Positions 12,401 through 22,155 of a stretch of 64,000 nt of DNA are shown piece after piece. This DNA is from Euphorbia lathyris (taxonomy: Eukaryota; Streptophyta; Magnoliopsida; Malpighiales; Euphorbiaceae), in assembly GCF_963576675.1 (NCBI RefSeq), contig NC_088913.1, forward strand, positions 18,798,001-18,862,000, given 5' to 3'. A program made the translations under genes and the position numbers. Position 1 is the stretch's first letter, and the number at the start of each line of letters is the position of its first letter. The notes under the pieces were generated by a model. That model had not been told where the DNA came from. It ran no database searches and saw only the letters and a list, made by a program, of their open reading frames with translations.

Positions 12401-12658
12401 CAACACAACAACGTGTTGTGAAATGTACTAAATCTACACCAACTACGCATCTTGTTGGAAAAAATAAATTTTATTCTCTAGCATGCAGTCCATATTTTGC
12501 AACAACAATAGTCCATATTTTGCAACAACAATCGTTGCAAAGACCTTTAGTAACGGAGTGTTTCTCTACAATTGAAAGTCGTTGTGAAACATGTGTTGTT
12601 GTGAAAAATATTTTTCGCAACAACCTTATCTGTTGCCAAAAATTAATTTTCTTGTAGG
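9470..12658. mobile_element. CACTA (En/Spm) element 1, non-autonomous, 3.2 kb
   Basis: The left terminus is CATTACAAGAAAATTTC and the right terminus, reverse-complemented, is CCTACAAGAAAATTAA. This is the degenerate CACTACAAGAAAA end of plant CACTA elements. The flanks are TGT at 9467-9469 and TGT at 12659-12661, a 3-bp TSD. Subterminal regions are packed with TTGGCAACAAC / GTTGTTGC words (about 9486-9560 and 12130-12640) on both strands, typical transposase-binding arrays. No transposase is recognisable. The interior holds an LTR-like fragment (10190-11080). The insertion splits the Copia 3' LTR, which reads through once the element and one TSD copy are removed. Confidence 0.82.
10190..11080 (+). 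repeat. LTR-like fragment with CpG-rich ACGCGGGGCGT motifs
   Basis: A GC-rich block (10250-10640) in AT-rich surroundings carries several near-copies of ACGCGGGGCGT (around 10400, 10420, 10470, 10600 and 10620). AT-rich sequence with a TTAAATAGGGGAGTATTTAAAC promoter-like stretch (about 10818-10842) follows. This resembles a gypsy LTR U3/R region inside CACTA element 1. No termini or coding sequence were found, and ORFs across the GC block are composition artefacts. Confidence 0.45.
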
Positions 12659-13889
12659 TGTCTCTTTCTCTATTATCTTGTGTTAGGTTTTTAGCCTCCT
12701 TACCTATATCTATTTATAGCTAGGGTTAAACCATGAACCTAACCCTAATCCTAATCAAACTAGGTTACATGTGGGTCATAAATGGGCCAAGGCCCGTGCA
12801 CTCCATTTTATTCCTACATCTCCCATTCGCGCGTAACGTAAACATATTCCATCACTTTGTCTTTTTCATACTCGCAAATAGTTCATGCGACCGATATACA
12901 ATCAAGAACTCAACCGATGTATACTCGTTGGAAATATACAACCTCTCGAATTACGTGTGTAATTAAAAAATAATATGTTTTATCCTAGACTTCATATCAC
13001 ATCCACTATAATTGTCATTATCTCAGCAGTTCATCTATATTTACAAGCGTGCACATATGCACAACTATCTGGATTTGTGAAATATAGGACCATAAGATGT
13101 GAACTTGATAAAGTCTTTCCCTCTTACTACGTTCATTCCATAATAATTCATTTTACTTACTTACTGAGTTGGCCCCTGTCTAAGCTGAATTAGTACCTAT
13201 CTTGAAGGCATCCTTCCAAAGTAGACAAAATGAATTACACTTTTTGAACTAGTTATGAGTATCGAAGATAACGTTTCGAGAATATTTTTTTCACATAGAG
13301 AGTCTCATGCTAGAAAAAAGTGAGATTGTCCTTTTTCCATCTATTGGTCACTAAGCACACATGATATGAAAAACATGTGCTATGGTGTTCTAATCCTTCC
13401 ATTTGAAGAAAGCGCATGTCTATGCTCAAAACAACACCATACGAAGGTTTCAGTTTCGATGTGTCATACCATCTAATCTTAGGCTACCTCATTATAGGAC
13501 TACTTTCGGCTATCTAAGACAGAAGATTTCATTCAAGAAACTCTGATTGATATCTCGGATTATAAACAATCTTTTATATACATATTTATCCACTCATATG
13601 TATACTTTTATCTTGTAAGCTAATGAATCTAGATCTATTGTGACTGCAAGATGGCGTCAATTATTGAACAAGTTCTTGTTTACTCACAAATTTGCCTCAT
13701 CCTTAGCTTTGTCACCATAGTTAACAAAATAAGGGTAAACACTAATATGAGTGAGCTGCTACTCTATCTGACATGCTCAATTGCAAACATTAACATATAA
13801 TATTTACGTATATGTGTATTATAGGTGATTCAAAAAGACACTTTATTAAATTTCAAACACATATCACAAAAGTTACTTGTAGTAGAAAT

Positions 13890-15900
13890 ATGTTTAGATC
13901 CTAAGTAACACCTCAAACCTAATATGTTTCACAAAAACATCTCTCTTGACATGTTTCGTTAGAGGGTCAGCAACGATGTCATGAGTGGAAACATATTTCA
14001 TACAGACTTCTTTGCGTGCAACTAATTCTCTAACAAAATGATACTTAATCTAAATGTGCTTTGCTTTACTATGAAATCTTTGATCCTTAGAAAAAACAAT
14101 AGCAGATTGATGATCGTTGTTGGTTATTACTGGAGAGCTTGTAGTAACAAGGTTTTGGTGATCCATGAATCTATTCAATAAAATGGCCTCCTTGGTTGGA
14201 GATGAAGAAGACAGATACTCAGCTTCCATGGTGGATAAGGCTATAAATGTCTGTTTCTTGAGGCTCCGAGAAATTTTCCCATTTCCGATTAAAAAGACGT
14301 AGCTGAAAGTGGATTTTCTTTCATCCAAATCTCCTACCCAGTCTGACTTTGAGTATCCTCTTTACAGCAGAACAATAAGTTTGACCTTGGTTGGATTGAT
14401 ATATGCTTACCATCCGAATAGCATGGCAATTATCAGGCGTAGTGCATAACATTGCATGCATAACGCTTCGAACAACATTCGAATAAGGAACATTTTCCAT
14501 TTTCTGGATTTCTTGTTGGGTTTTGGGGCACATATTTGAGCTCAGAATATGATCTTTGCTCATTGGGCTATCTATGGGTTTACAGTCTTGCATATTTAAT
14601 TGCACAAGAACTTTGTTGATGTAAGTCTCTTGAGACAAGGTCAATAGTTTCTTTGAGTGATCCCTTGTGACCCCAACGATATATGCAGCTTCTCCCATAT
14701 CTTTCATCTCAAAACTTGAACTTAACCAAGCTTTGGTTTGATTTACAAAAGTCATATCATTACCTGCAATTAGGATATCATCAACATATAATGATATAAC
14801 GATAAACTTATTTCTGAAGCGCTTGGTATAGACACGGTGATCTTCTTCGATTTGATTGAACCCATTCGATGTCATCTCATCATGAAAACGAATGTACCAT
14901 TGTCTTGAAGACTGTTTGAGGCTATAGATAGATTTGATCAATTTGCAAACCTTTTATTCGCAGCCTTCTCGAATGAAACCAACAAGTTGTTGCATATACA
15001 TTTATTCTTCCAATTCACCATTGAGAAATGCAGTCTTGACATCCATTTGACGTAGCTCCAGGTCCAACCCTGCCACAATTGCGAGTATGAGCATTATGGA
15101 AGTAAATCGTACAACTGAAGAGAATGTCTCCCCAAAGTCCATTCCTTCTTGTTGTGTATAGCCCTTGGCGACTAAGTGAGACTTGTATCTTTCGATACTG
15201 CCATCAACCTTTAGCTTAATCTTGAGAAGCCATTTGTTCCCAATTGCATGGAAGTCATTTCTTCTTCCATTGGTTTAATCCGTTTGTCCTTTTCGGCACA
15301 TGAGAGAGCTTGTTGAATATTCTTTGGTTCCGCATCCTCATAAGGAGTTACTAAAATAGCCGAGCCTTCGACACCAAATCATTGGCGATCAACTTTTTTT
15401 CTTTTAGTGTGATGCGGTTCCGAATCCTAGTAGAGAAATTTCATGTATTCATCATAATTCGGTATGCTCCCACTGCGACCAAGTTCCATATTTTCATAAT
15501 AATAGAGAATACCACTCGCTCTTATCCAGATCTAGAGTATCCGTAACATTCTGAGGTACATTGACATGATCTTGTTCCTCAAATTTTTGAGCGATTTGAA
15601 CAATATTAGGTTCCTTAAACATTCTCCCACTTGAATCGAGAGGTTCGTTAGGCTCTAATTCCTCATAGAGGATGCTATATTGGTTAACATCGCCTGATTT
15701 CGGAAACTCATTTTCAGAAAGACAACATCTCGTTATTTAAATCCTGTAACTCTTCCATCTTCATTTCTTCCACTAGAACATATCCTTTTGATAGTTCTGG
15801 ATATCTTATAAAGATACATTTCTTACTCCTCGAGCCCAGTTTCCCAAACTCACTCAAGAAGCCTAATGGATTTCTCTAACATCTAAAGGACGGGTAAGGA
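13890..15900 (-). pseudogene. Copia pol remnant (late integrase to RNase H)
   Basis: Read on the minus strand from 15900 to 13890. It starts with an integrase C-terminal piece (KCIFIRYPELSKGY in pieces). RT follows: GNKWLLKIKLKVDGSIERYK, QMDVKTAFLNGELEE, SIYSLKQSSRQWY and SLYVDDILIAGND, with the YVDD active site intact. RNase H comes last (KKQTFIALSTMEAEYLS; ADPLTKHVKRD). There are stops and frameshifts, for example after GELEE, near 14940, and at the RT/RNase H junction near 14325. The longest open stretch is 14941-14321. Gag and the integrase core are missing between 15900 and the 5' LTR. A short-LTR Copia lineage is likely; Ale-like is possible but not shown. Confidence 0.86.
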
Positions 15901-16304
15901 ACCCAGATCTAATAATAAGTAAATCAACAAATTTAGGCTTACCTCTTGTAGCGCAGATCCGTTGAATAACAGCGGAAGTAATTGACTTTGGCTTTATATC
16001 ACCAATCTAGGAGGTTACCATACCAAAGGAGTAATTACCATTGACTCACGAACTACACAAACTAAGAACGAAACTTGAAGACAAAGGGAGAGAGAGGGTT
16101 GGAGCATAGGAGAGAGAGAGAGTGAGAGAAAGAGAGAGAGCCTTTTTCTCTATTATCTTGTGTTAGTGTTTTAGGCTCCCTAATTATATATTTATAGCTA
16201 GGTTAAATCCTGACCCTAACACTAATTCTAACCAGACTAGATTACGGTAGGCCATAAATGGATCAGTAAATGGACGAAGGCTGTTTAATCTATTTATCCC
16301 TACA

Positions 16305-16667
16305 AAACAAATAAAGTATGATGTTATATTCTAATTTAAAAATTCTAAATTCCATCGTAAATTTTAAATCCTAGAAAATATATTTTAGACCTTTAATTTA
16401 CAAACCATAATCTTTAAAATATATTAAAAATAGTGATTTATTAATTTGACATAATTCAAATTATTACTTGATATATTTGTATGTAAGTTTCGAAAAGTGA
16501 ATCTCCATGTAAATTTCCCTTGCTTTTTATATTTCTAAAATTGAGTTTCAAATTTCTTTTATTGGTTTAATACATATGTTGCCCTTATATTTAGTAAAAG
16601 TTTCCAACTGTCTCTGAAATTTTAAAAGTTTCAAATGATCTATATTCATATACACTTATATTCAGTG
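16305..16667 (+). repeat. Interspersed repeat R1 (copy A, left part)
   Basis: AT-rich with no gene. From about 16540 the sequence (TTCAAATTTCTTTTATTGG, AATACATATGTTGCCCTTAT) matches the reverse complement of about 61260-61410. The repeat continues, after removal of the CACTA element, the solo LTR and the LINE, at 23735-23820 and about 25077-25165. A third copy lies at 44665-44890. R1 is the outer part of the module upstream of both SOT genes. Confidence 0.7.
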
Positions 16668-17274
16668 CACTACAAAAAAACAGCCCTTTACGACGGTTTT
16701 TTTCAACTGTAGCGACGGTTTTAACCGTCGGTATAAATTATAGCGACGGTCTTATAAACCGTCGGAAATGTGTTGTGAATGCCACCGTTTGCTACACTTA
16801 GCGACGGTTTTACAAGAGCATCGGGGTAAGGTTTTTTATAGGGACGCTTTTATAATGGCGGTTTAAACCGCCCCTAGAATAGATTTTCATAAAAAAAACA
16901 GAATTTACTGACAGAAAATCGGTCGGCAATAAAAGTTTAATGCCCAGATTAGATTACACCAACGAAATGTCTTGTCGCTAAATCCCTGATTAGTAATTCT
17001 ATATAATTGCTTTTTTATGGAATGTGACAGCGAACAACCACTGAAGCTAAATCTCTGCTATCTCGTCTTTGGGACAATATCGTCTCATCTTCACTGCTGC
17101 TTCTAGAAAGATTATACCCATTCTTCCATGTGTTCCTTTTGTTCTTGAAAGATGAATGTCCATGCTTCTCATCCTGCTAAAAAATCAACAATAAGTCTAT
17201 GTTGCACCGAAATGAACACGGAAACGCTACTGAAGAGAAATATCACAAAGCATCAAGGAATGAGGCTTACATGT

Positions 17275-17645
17275 GAAGTCAGCATTTTGCAGGAATTTAG
17301 AATCCCAATTCAGATTGAATTCTGCTGCTATTTCATCAAGGAGCTCAAGTTTTATCCCTTTGTAACAGAAACCGGCACAAAACTCTCAGCAAACTGCATG
17401 TTTCATTTAACAAGTCAGCTGCAAAATGAAACATGAAACTACTAATCTTTATTGGACTAGAGAATCTAATCTTAATCTAATAATCTATTGCACCTGTAAA
17501 CGGTTCGAGACTGTTCCCGTATCGTTCAGTGAACACTTTTTAAAGGTCTCGTAGTGTTCCGGAATCTCAGAAATTCTTATTGCAGCATAAATTAGAGATT
17601 GCACAGCTTCTTTACAATCCTCAAGTCATTCTCTGCATCAGGAAA
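17275..17645 (-). pseudogene. Captured IST1-like gene fragment (two exons)
   Basis: On the minus strand, an exon after an acceptor-like GATGCAG (about 17635) encodes EDCKEAVQSLIYAAIRISEI. After a one-base shift it encodes VFTERYGNSLEPF, then a GT donor near 17495. A second exon after ATGCAG (about 17400) encodes FAESFVPVSVTK, then, after another one-base shift, LELLDEIAAEFNLNWDSKF. This order matches the middle of plant IST1-like proteins (Regulator of Vps4 activity in the MVB pathway), which bind ESCRT-III/Vps4 at endosomes. Splice signals remain, so capture was from genomic DNA. A stop codon and frameshifts make it non-functional. Assignment is by motif recall. Confidence 0.72.
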
Positions 17646-18541
17646 AAAAGATTTTAAGTACAAGTGTAACATCATAACTTTAAGACACAAAATGAATAAC
17701 ATAAATCCACATTACCTTTGTTTAGTCATGGCATTAACATTGACTCTAAGGAACAGGGAAAAGTAGTAAAAAAATGCAGAAACAGAGGATTGAAAAGCTC
17801 TGCTTCATTGAATCATTCTTCTCTTATTTAATACAGCTAATTAATCATGCAAGAAAAGAAGCAAAAAACCTCAGAATTAGAAAACCAAACCTTTGTTAAT
17901 TATTTGATAAGCATCGAGTCACCTTGTCTTCCTTGTTTCGCCCTTTGTAATTTGTGTTGTGGCAGACGTGCACTGCATAAATACCCGTAAAAATGAGCTC
18001 TAAACTCCTAAAGATCATTAAGCTATTAATTGTATAGATGAAATTGAGAAAGATACAGTGAAATTTGGCAGTCTAGAGAGTGGAACTTACCAAGTAAATA
18101 CCGAACAATGCTCTTGTATTCTTGCCGCCACTCAAACTAAAAATTTAATACCACTTGTTATCCAAGTACAAGCCTCCTCAACATTTATTTACTTTTTCAA
18201 CATTAATCACTTAAAAGCGTGAGGTTAAGTGGATCACCTGTGTCCATTTAAGCTGCAGATAAGTTTCCAAGCATGAGGTCTGATTACGGACCTTGATGAC
18301 AAAGAACCAAAGTATAAATGGGAGGTCGATATATAATAATCAATAAAGTAAAATGGAATATGTGGACATATTGCCAGTTGAACAAGACAACTTAGCTTAA
18401 CAAATTAGAGTGATACAAGATGACAGAAAGATCGGTAACCAAGCAAGATTGAAAGAAATGACCAATAATAATACATAAACCAATGAAGAGAATAGAACAG
18501 CGGGGATAAAATAAAGCAGAAACAAGGAAATGAATGAATAC

Positions 18542-18846
18542 CCTTTGAATTTACAAGAGAAGCTGTCATCCCAAATATCCTAGGAAGATCGGAACCTCCA
18601 GATTTGAAGTAGAGGTGATAGAACTCCTGGAAATATAGTGAAATTTGCGAAATGAAGTGGATAGTTACTCGGAAAATCAGTATCATAAGAGGAAGAGAAA
18701 GACGAACTCACTTGCAAAATGAATGCATAAGGGGCTCTACCTTTGGCATGATGACATTCGTCGAATGTCAGAACCAATAAGTTGCAACTCCTGGCATGAT
18801 GACATTCGTCAAAAAGGGATCTTTTGTCCATGTTCAATAATTGCAT
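18542..18846 (-). pseudogene. Captured Dicer-like helicase-domain fragment (two exons, intron kept)
   Basis: Minus strand. Exon 18846-18712 encodes the DExH motif region, LTFDECHHAKGRAPYAFIL, and ends at a donor, GTGAGT. An 85-bp intron (18711-18627) ends in TTTCCAG. The next exon, 18626-18542, encodes EFYHLYFKSGGSDLPRIFGM followed by TASLVNSKG. DECHHA, a conserved EFYH and PRIFGMTAS in this order with this spacing are typical of the plant Dicer-like helicase domain, which processes dsRNA into siRNA/miRNA; I cannot say which DCL. The motif sequence GACGAATGTCATCATGCC occurs twice, 48 bp apart (18745-18762 and 18793-18810), so the DECH box is duplicated in frame. Only a small piece of the gene is present. 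Confidence 0.78.
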
Positions 18847-19339
18847 TTATTTCTACAATAGCAAAATCACAATCAGTCTCTTTCATGACAGTGTTATTTC
18901 TATACTTTGTCTCCTAGATTTCACCTCTTTTCATATTTATTTATTTTAAATCAACTTTTAATTAGTATAAGCTAGAGTGACCTATTCAAGTGTATAATAC
19001 ATAGAAAAATAAAAATGAAACTTTGGCCAAGTCAACTAAAATCAGAAGCTAGAGAATATTTCCATTTGGTGCATCAAAGAAGCTGAAACTTTAAAAACAA
19101 CAATTAGATAACAACAAACAATAAGACTCTTTCTTTCAGCACAATTGAGACATCATCTCCATTATACATGCTATCAAAAACATAACTGAAATAACAACCT
19201 TAACACCTCAAAAACTAAACTAAACTAAAACATGGTCAGGAAAAGAAAGACTAGTGACAACAACACCTCCAGAGAAGAACTCACTCTAGGTTGGGATTAG
19301 ATGGTCAAAGAAGCAGCCGAGGTAGCTGTCCTTGGCGGA

Positions 19340-20038
19340 GTCCGGCAAGAGCACGGATTCCACGGAAGCAATTCGTCGGTGTTCGCCAAAGGCCCTCAGG
19401 CAGATAGATGGTTGAGATTAGGGACACAATACAGAAAATAAGAGTATGGTTAGGTACTTTTGATACTGCAGAAGAAGCAGCAAGAGCTTATGATAAAGCT
19501 GCAACTTCTGGCCTTCTTCTTCTTCTGCAGCTTCTTCTACAACTCTTTCTTCTCCCAAGACTTAAAGCACGAAACAGAAACAACAACAACAATAGCTCTA
19601 CTTCGTCTTGTTCTTCTCCTTCTTTGCCTGTTAAGCAGCAACAAAAGCATCAAATTGAGGAATACAGAGAAGAAGCAACCGATTTTTCGGATACCCAATT
19701 CTTTGATTTTCTCAATGATCAAGTAGATTATGCTTTCTTAAATGATCATTACATTAACAGTAATACCAGTTTAACTTCCATTAATGTTATGGCAAACAGC
19801 TTTGAGTCATGTTTAAATCAGAAATAAGAGAAAATAGAAATGGATTTGGAAGTAGAAGTGGAGTGAGAAGGAGGAGGAGAAGAGAACAATATAGGAGCTG
19901 TAGATTTCCAATTTGTAGATGATGTGGGAATGTCTATCGAGATGAGCCTTCAATGCTTAGAACAGCAATGAAGAGGATGAAATATGAGAGGAAATTCTCA
20001 GCTTCTCTTTATGCATTTAATGGCATTCCAGAGTGAGG
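19340..20038 (+). pseudogene. Captured AP2/ERF transcription factor gene (RAP2.11/ERN-like)
   Basis: The frame at 19354-19399 reads RIPRKQFVGVRQRPSGR, then TAG where the family has the Trp of RWVAEI. It continues with [20 protein letters not shown] and [11 protein letters not shown], the core of an AP2/ERF DNA-binding domain. The AP2 C-terminal part is replaced by a Leu-rich CTT repeat stretch (19515-19560). A low-complexity Asn/Ser region and an acidic region ([13 protein letters not shown]) follow, then a stop at 19825. Downstream, GAVDFQFVDDVG and, in a shifted frame, MLRTAMKRMKYERKFSASLY ending GIPE-stop look like the original C-terminus. VRQRPSGRWVAEI with [13 protein letters not shown] is typical of the RAP2.11/ERN group. 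Stop and frameshifts: pseudogene. Confidence 0.8.
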
Positions 20039-20279
20039 TAACTAAGCTAGATAGCAAAGAAGAAAACACAGGGAACTCTTCATACATTAGAAGTAGAAGA
20101 AAATAACTAATAAGTAAATTGCATAATAGGAGCATACAACAAACTAATAGGAGACAATTGCATATAAACAAAGAGAAAATCGAACAAACACAGTAAACAA
20201 ACTCATATGCATCTCAAAACAATTAATCACAGTACAACACCAATCTCCAACAACAAAAACACAGTAAGCATCTCAAACC

Positions 20280-20660
20280 CAAGCAATGGAGCAGAAATCG
20301 CCAGAAAAACCAAAGAAAAGCCGAGGTCGGGAAGAGAGAGAGGGAATGGACACAAACCTCCATAGCTTACCTTTGCTTGTGGATTCCGACCGAATTGCTA
20401 CTCTGTGCAAAATACGCTTGTTAATGCGATTCAGGGAAAAAAATCTAGGTTACAATATTCATTGTAACAGGGGTAGATCAAACGATAACAGGAGCGTTAA
20501 GGGAGATTTCAACTATGAAATTGATTACCTCGAGTGCCCACAACCATGAATTTGAGGAGAAAATGGCTGATCTCTGCCCCTCTGATGGGATGCTCGAGGT
20601 TCGCCGCCGATGAAAATTTTACTTCGCATCTCATGATCTCTGAAATGAGTTAAGTTTGCC
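20280..20660 (-). other. Possible captured 5' exons (unidentified)
   Basis: GC is higher than in the flanks. On the minus strand there are GT donor-like sites after CACTCGAG (about 20530) and after ACAAGCAAAG (about 20375). A leader with an ATG (minus strand, near 20548) precedes the first. This could be the 5' end of the transcript that continues into the Dicer-like and IST1-like pieces. No domain is recognised. Confidence 0.3.
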
Positions 20661-21178
20661 CTAGGTTTACAAAAGTTTGGGCCAAATATTTAGGATTTCA
20701 ACCCATGCGAGATAATTAGTTAGCACTTTGGGCTTTTTTTTAAGGTGTGGACTTTTTTAAGTCCAATTCATTTAGACGGTTTATAAAAGTGTAGCTACAG
20801 AAGTGTTGTTATAGCCGAAATTTTTTTGTAGTGATGTAGACACCGAGTCGGAGGACCTATGACGAAAACCCACGACAAACGGCTAAAGCGGTTGATTCCA
20901 TTAGTTAAGAAATTTAAAAATCAAAGGGAAACTCGGAGAGCCGGCATGTGATAACCCCGCTAACAAATGCAGCGTCTCTTGAGTGAGGTCGGGCATGTTC
21001 ATCGTCGTGTCGATGTATGAGAGGGCCTCGGAAGTCGGACGTTAGCCGACGAGTGACTAGTGTCGCTCCCGGCGATAATCGTCGTTACGTAAATAACGGC
21101 GCGCGACGCGTCGAATGCCCGCCCGACGGGCCGGATGTCGGACGTTGCCCGTTGGACGACGGGCGTCGCTCGTCGAGC

Positions 21179-21430
21179 GTTGGGCGCAGCCCGAGGCACG
21201 TCGACGTCGTCCGACGTCCGATAGGCGGACGCCCAACGCTCATTGGGAGGACGCCCAACAACGTCGGGCGAATGCCCAACGAGGTTGGGCGAACGCCCAA
21301 CGGCTGTTGGGCGCGCACCCAACCAAAGTTCGGCGTTCGCCCAGGAAGTTGGGCGTCCGCCCAACTATTTTGGGCGTACGCCCAATGTGGTTTGGGCGTC
21401 GCCCAATTCCCGTCGGGCGACGCCCGAACC
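21179..21430. repeat. Array of about 11 short palindromes, TTGGGCG-NN-CGCCCAA
   Basis: The consensus 16-bp palindrome TTGGGCGNNCGCCCAA recurs about every 22-24 bp. Clear units are TTGGGCGAACGCCCAA, TTGGGCGTCCGCCCAA and TTGGGCGTACGCCCAA; others differ at one to three positions (such as TCGGGCGACGCCCGA). The centre dinucleotide and the linkers vary while the arms are kept. The array ends about 20 bp before the TATA box of the LTR. Long ORFs reported over it on both strands are side effects of GC-rich palindromic sequence. Confidence 0.92.
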
Positions 21431-21435
21431 GTTTT

Positions 21436-21466
21436 GGGATCCGTGCCTATAAAAGGAACGGATCCC
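21436..21466 (+). promoter_or_regulatory. LTR core promoter: TATA box in a 9-bp inverted repeat
   Basis: GGGATCCGT (21436-21444) and its exact complement ACGGATCCC (21458-21466) flank TATAAAAGG (21448-21456). The distance and the palindrome array upstream fit a U3 promoter; transcription would be expected to start around 21480. Confidence 0.75.
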
Positions 21467-22116
21467 CATGCATTCAAGAGAGGAGGATTTTTGGGGATTC
21501 TCTCACTCTAAAACATTTTTTAGAGAGAGAGAGTAATTTTTTGGGAAAAATATTTTTTTTTCCTAAAAAAATCCGAATTTTCTAAAAGTTCAATATTTTA
21601 CCAAAACATCAAAAACACCGAAAAATCATAATTCGTAGAATCAATCGACACCAGCTGTCAATACCGATCTTGAGGTATTATCCGAGTACTAGACTTGTTT
21701 TTATTTATTTCGTTTATTTGTTTATTTATTCATTTCCTTTATAGTTTTTATTTATTTGGTTAGTTATTTATTTATCACGTTTTATTTATTATTCCGTATT
21801 TATTTAATTTTCGTCTCGTAATAAATAAACGTTTGGGTTTGTTTTGAAATAAAAAAACCTCGTTTTAACATCCCAATACGAACCGTGATCCGATTAAAGG
21901 GTAGTTCGGGATTAAAATGTTGTATTATAAGTTTTGAAAATATTTCTAAATAACGTTTAAAAATAAAACATCGTTTTAGGAGTCTCCGTTATAGACTATG
22001 ATCCAATTTGGGTAGTTCGGAGGTCCAAAACGATAGAATAGATCTAATCTAAAGTGTTTGAATAAATCTGGAAAGTATAGGGACTGCTGTTGATATTCTA
22101 CCTTTTCTGTCACTAA

Positions 22117-22155
22117 CAGCAGATTAGCGACGGATTTTCCGTCGGTAATCTGCTG
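22117..22155. repeat. Hairpin inside the solo LTR
   Basis: CAGCAGATTAGCGACGGA (22117-22134) can pair with TCCGTCGGTAATCTGCTG (22138-22155), with one mismatch and a 3-base loop. It is a strong stem-loop in the R/U5 part of the LTR; a role in RNA structure or termination is possible. Confidence 0.7.

Larger units (their letters stand above)
9433..16304 (-). mobile_element. Internally deleted Copia element, LTR to LTR, with nested CACTA
   Basis: Two direct repeats define the element: 9433-9469 plus 12659-12818 (3' LTR, split by the CACTA element) and 16100-16304 (5' LTR). They share TCTCTATTATCTTGTGTTAG, TTTATAGCTAGG and a terminal TCCTACA or CCCTACA. On the minus strand the LTR begins TGTAGG. 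A PPT (ATGGGAGA, minus strand) lies at 12819-12826 next to the 3' LTR. The LTR is about 200 bp. Gag and most of integrase are absent. No TSD was found. The sequence 12827-13890, between the PPT and the end of pol, holds no coding sequence that I can see. Confidence 0.8.
16668..20833. mobile_element. CACTA element 2 (4.2 kb) carrying captured host gene fragments
   Basis: Termini are CACTACAAAAAAACAGCCC (16668) and, reverse-complemented, CACTACAAAAAAATTTCGGC (20833). Subterminal repeats of GCGACGGTTT / AACCGTCG lie at 16690-16870, with a weaker match near 20775. No transposase domain was recognised, so it is non-autonomous. The interior contains pieces of at least three host genes: IST1-like (17275-17645, -), Dicer-like (18542-18846, -) and AP2/ERF (19340-20038, +). 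A clean 3-bp TSD is not visible (GTG left; right side modified by the adjacent LTR insertion). Confidence 0.85.

Noticed and set aside
18405..18541. Continuation of the Dicer-like ORF after LVNSKG
   Set aside because: Low-complexity Phe/Tyr/Ser-rich reading follows a donor-like GGTATTC, so it is intron, not protein.
20999..21585. Several overlapping GC-rich ORFs on both strands
   Set aside because: They overlap the palindrome array of an LTR. Low stop frequency comes from GC content and palindromic symmetry, and there is no protein family.
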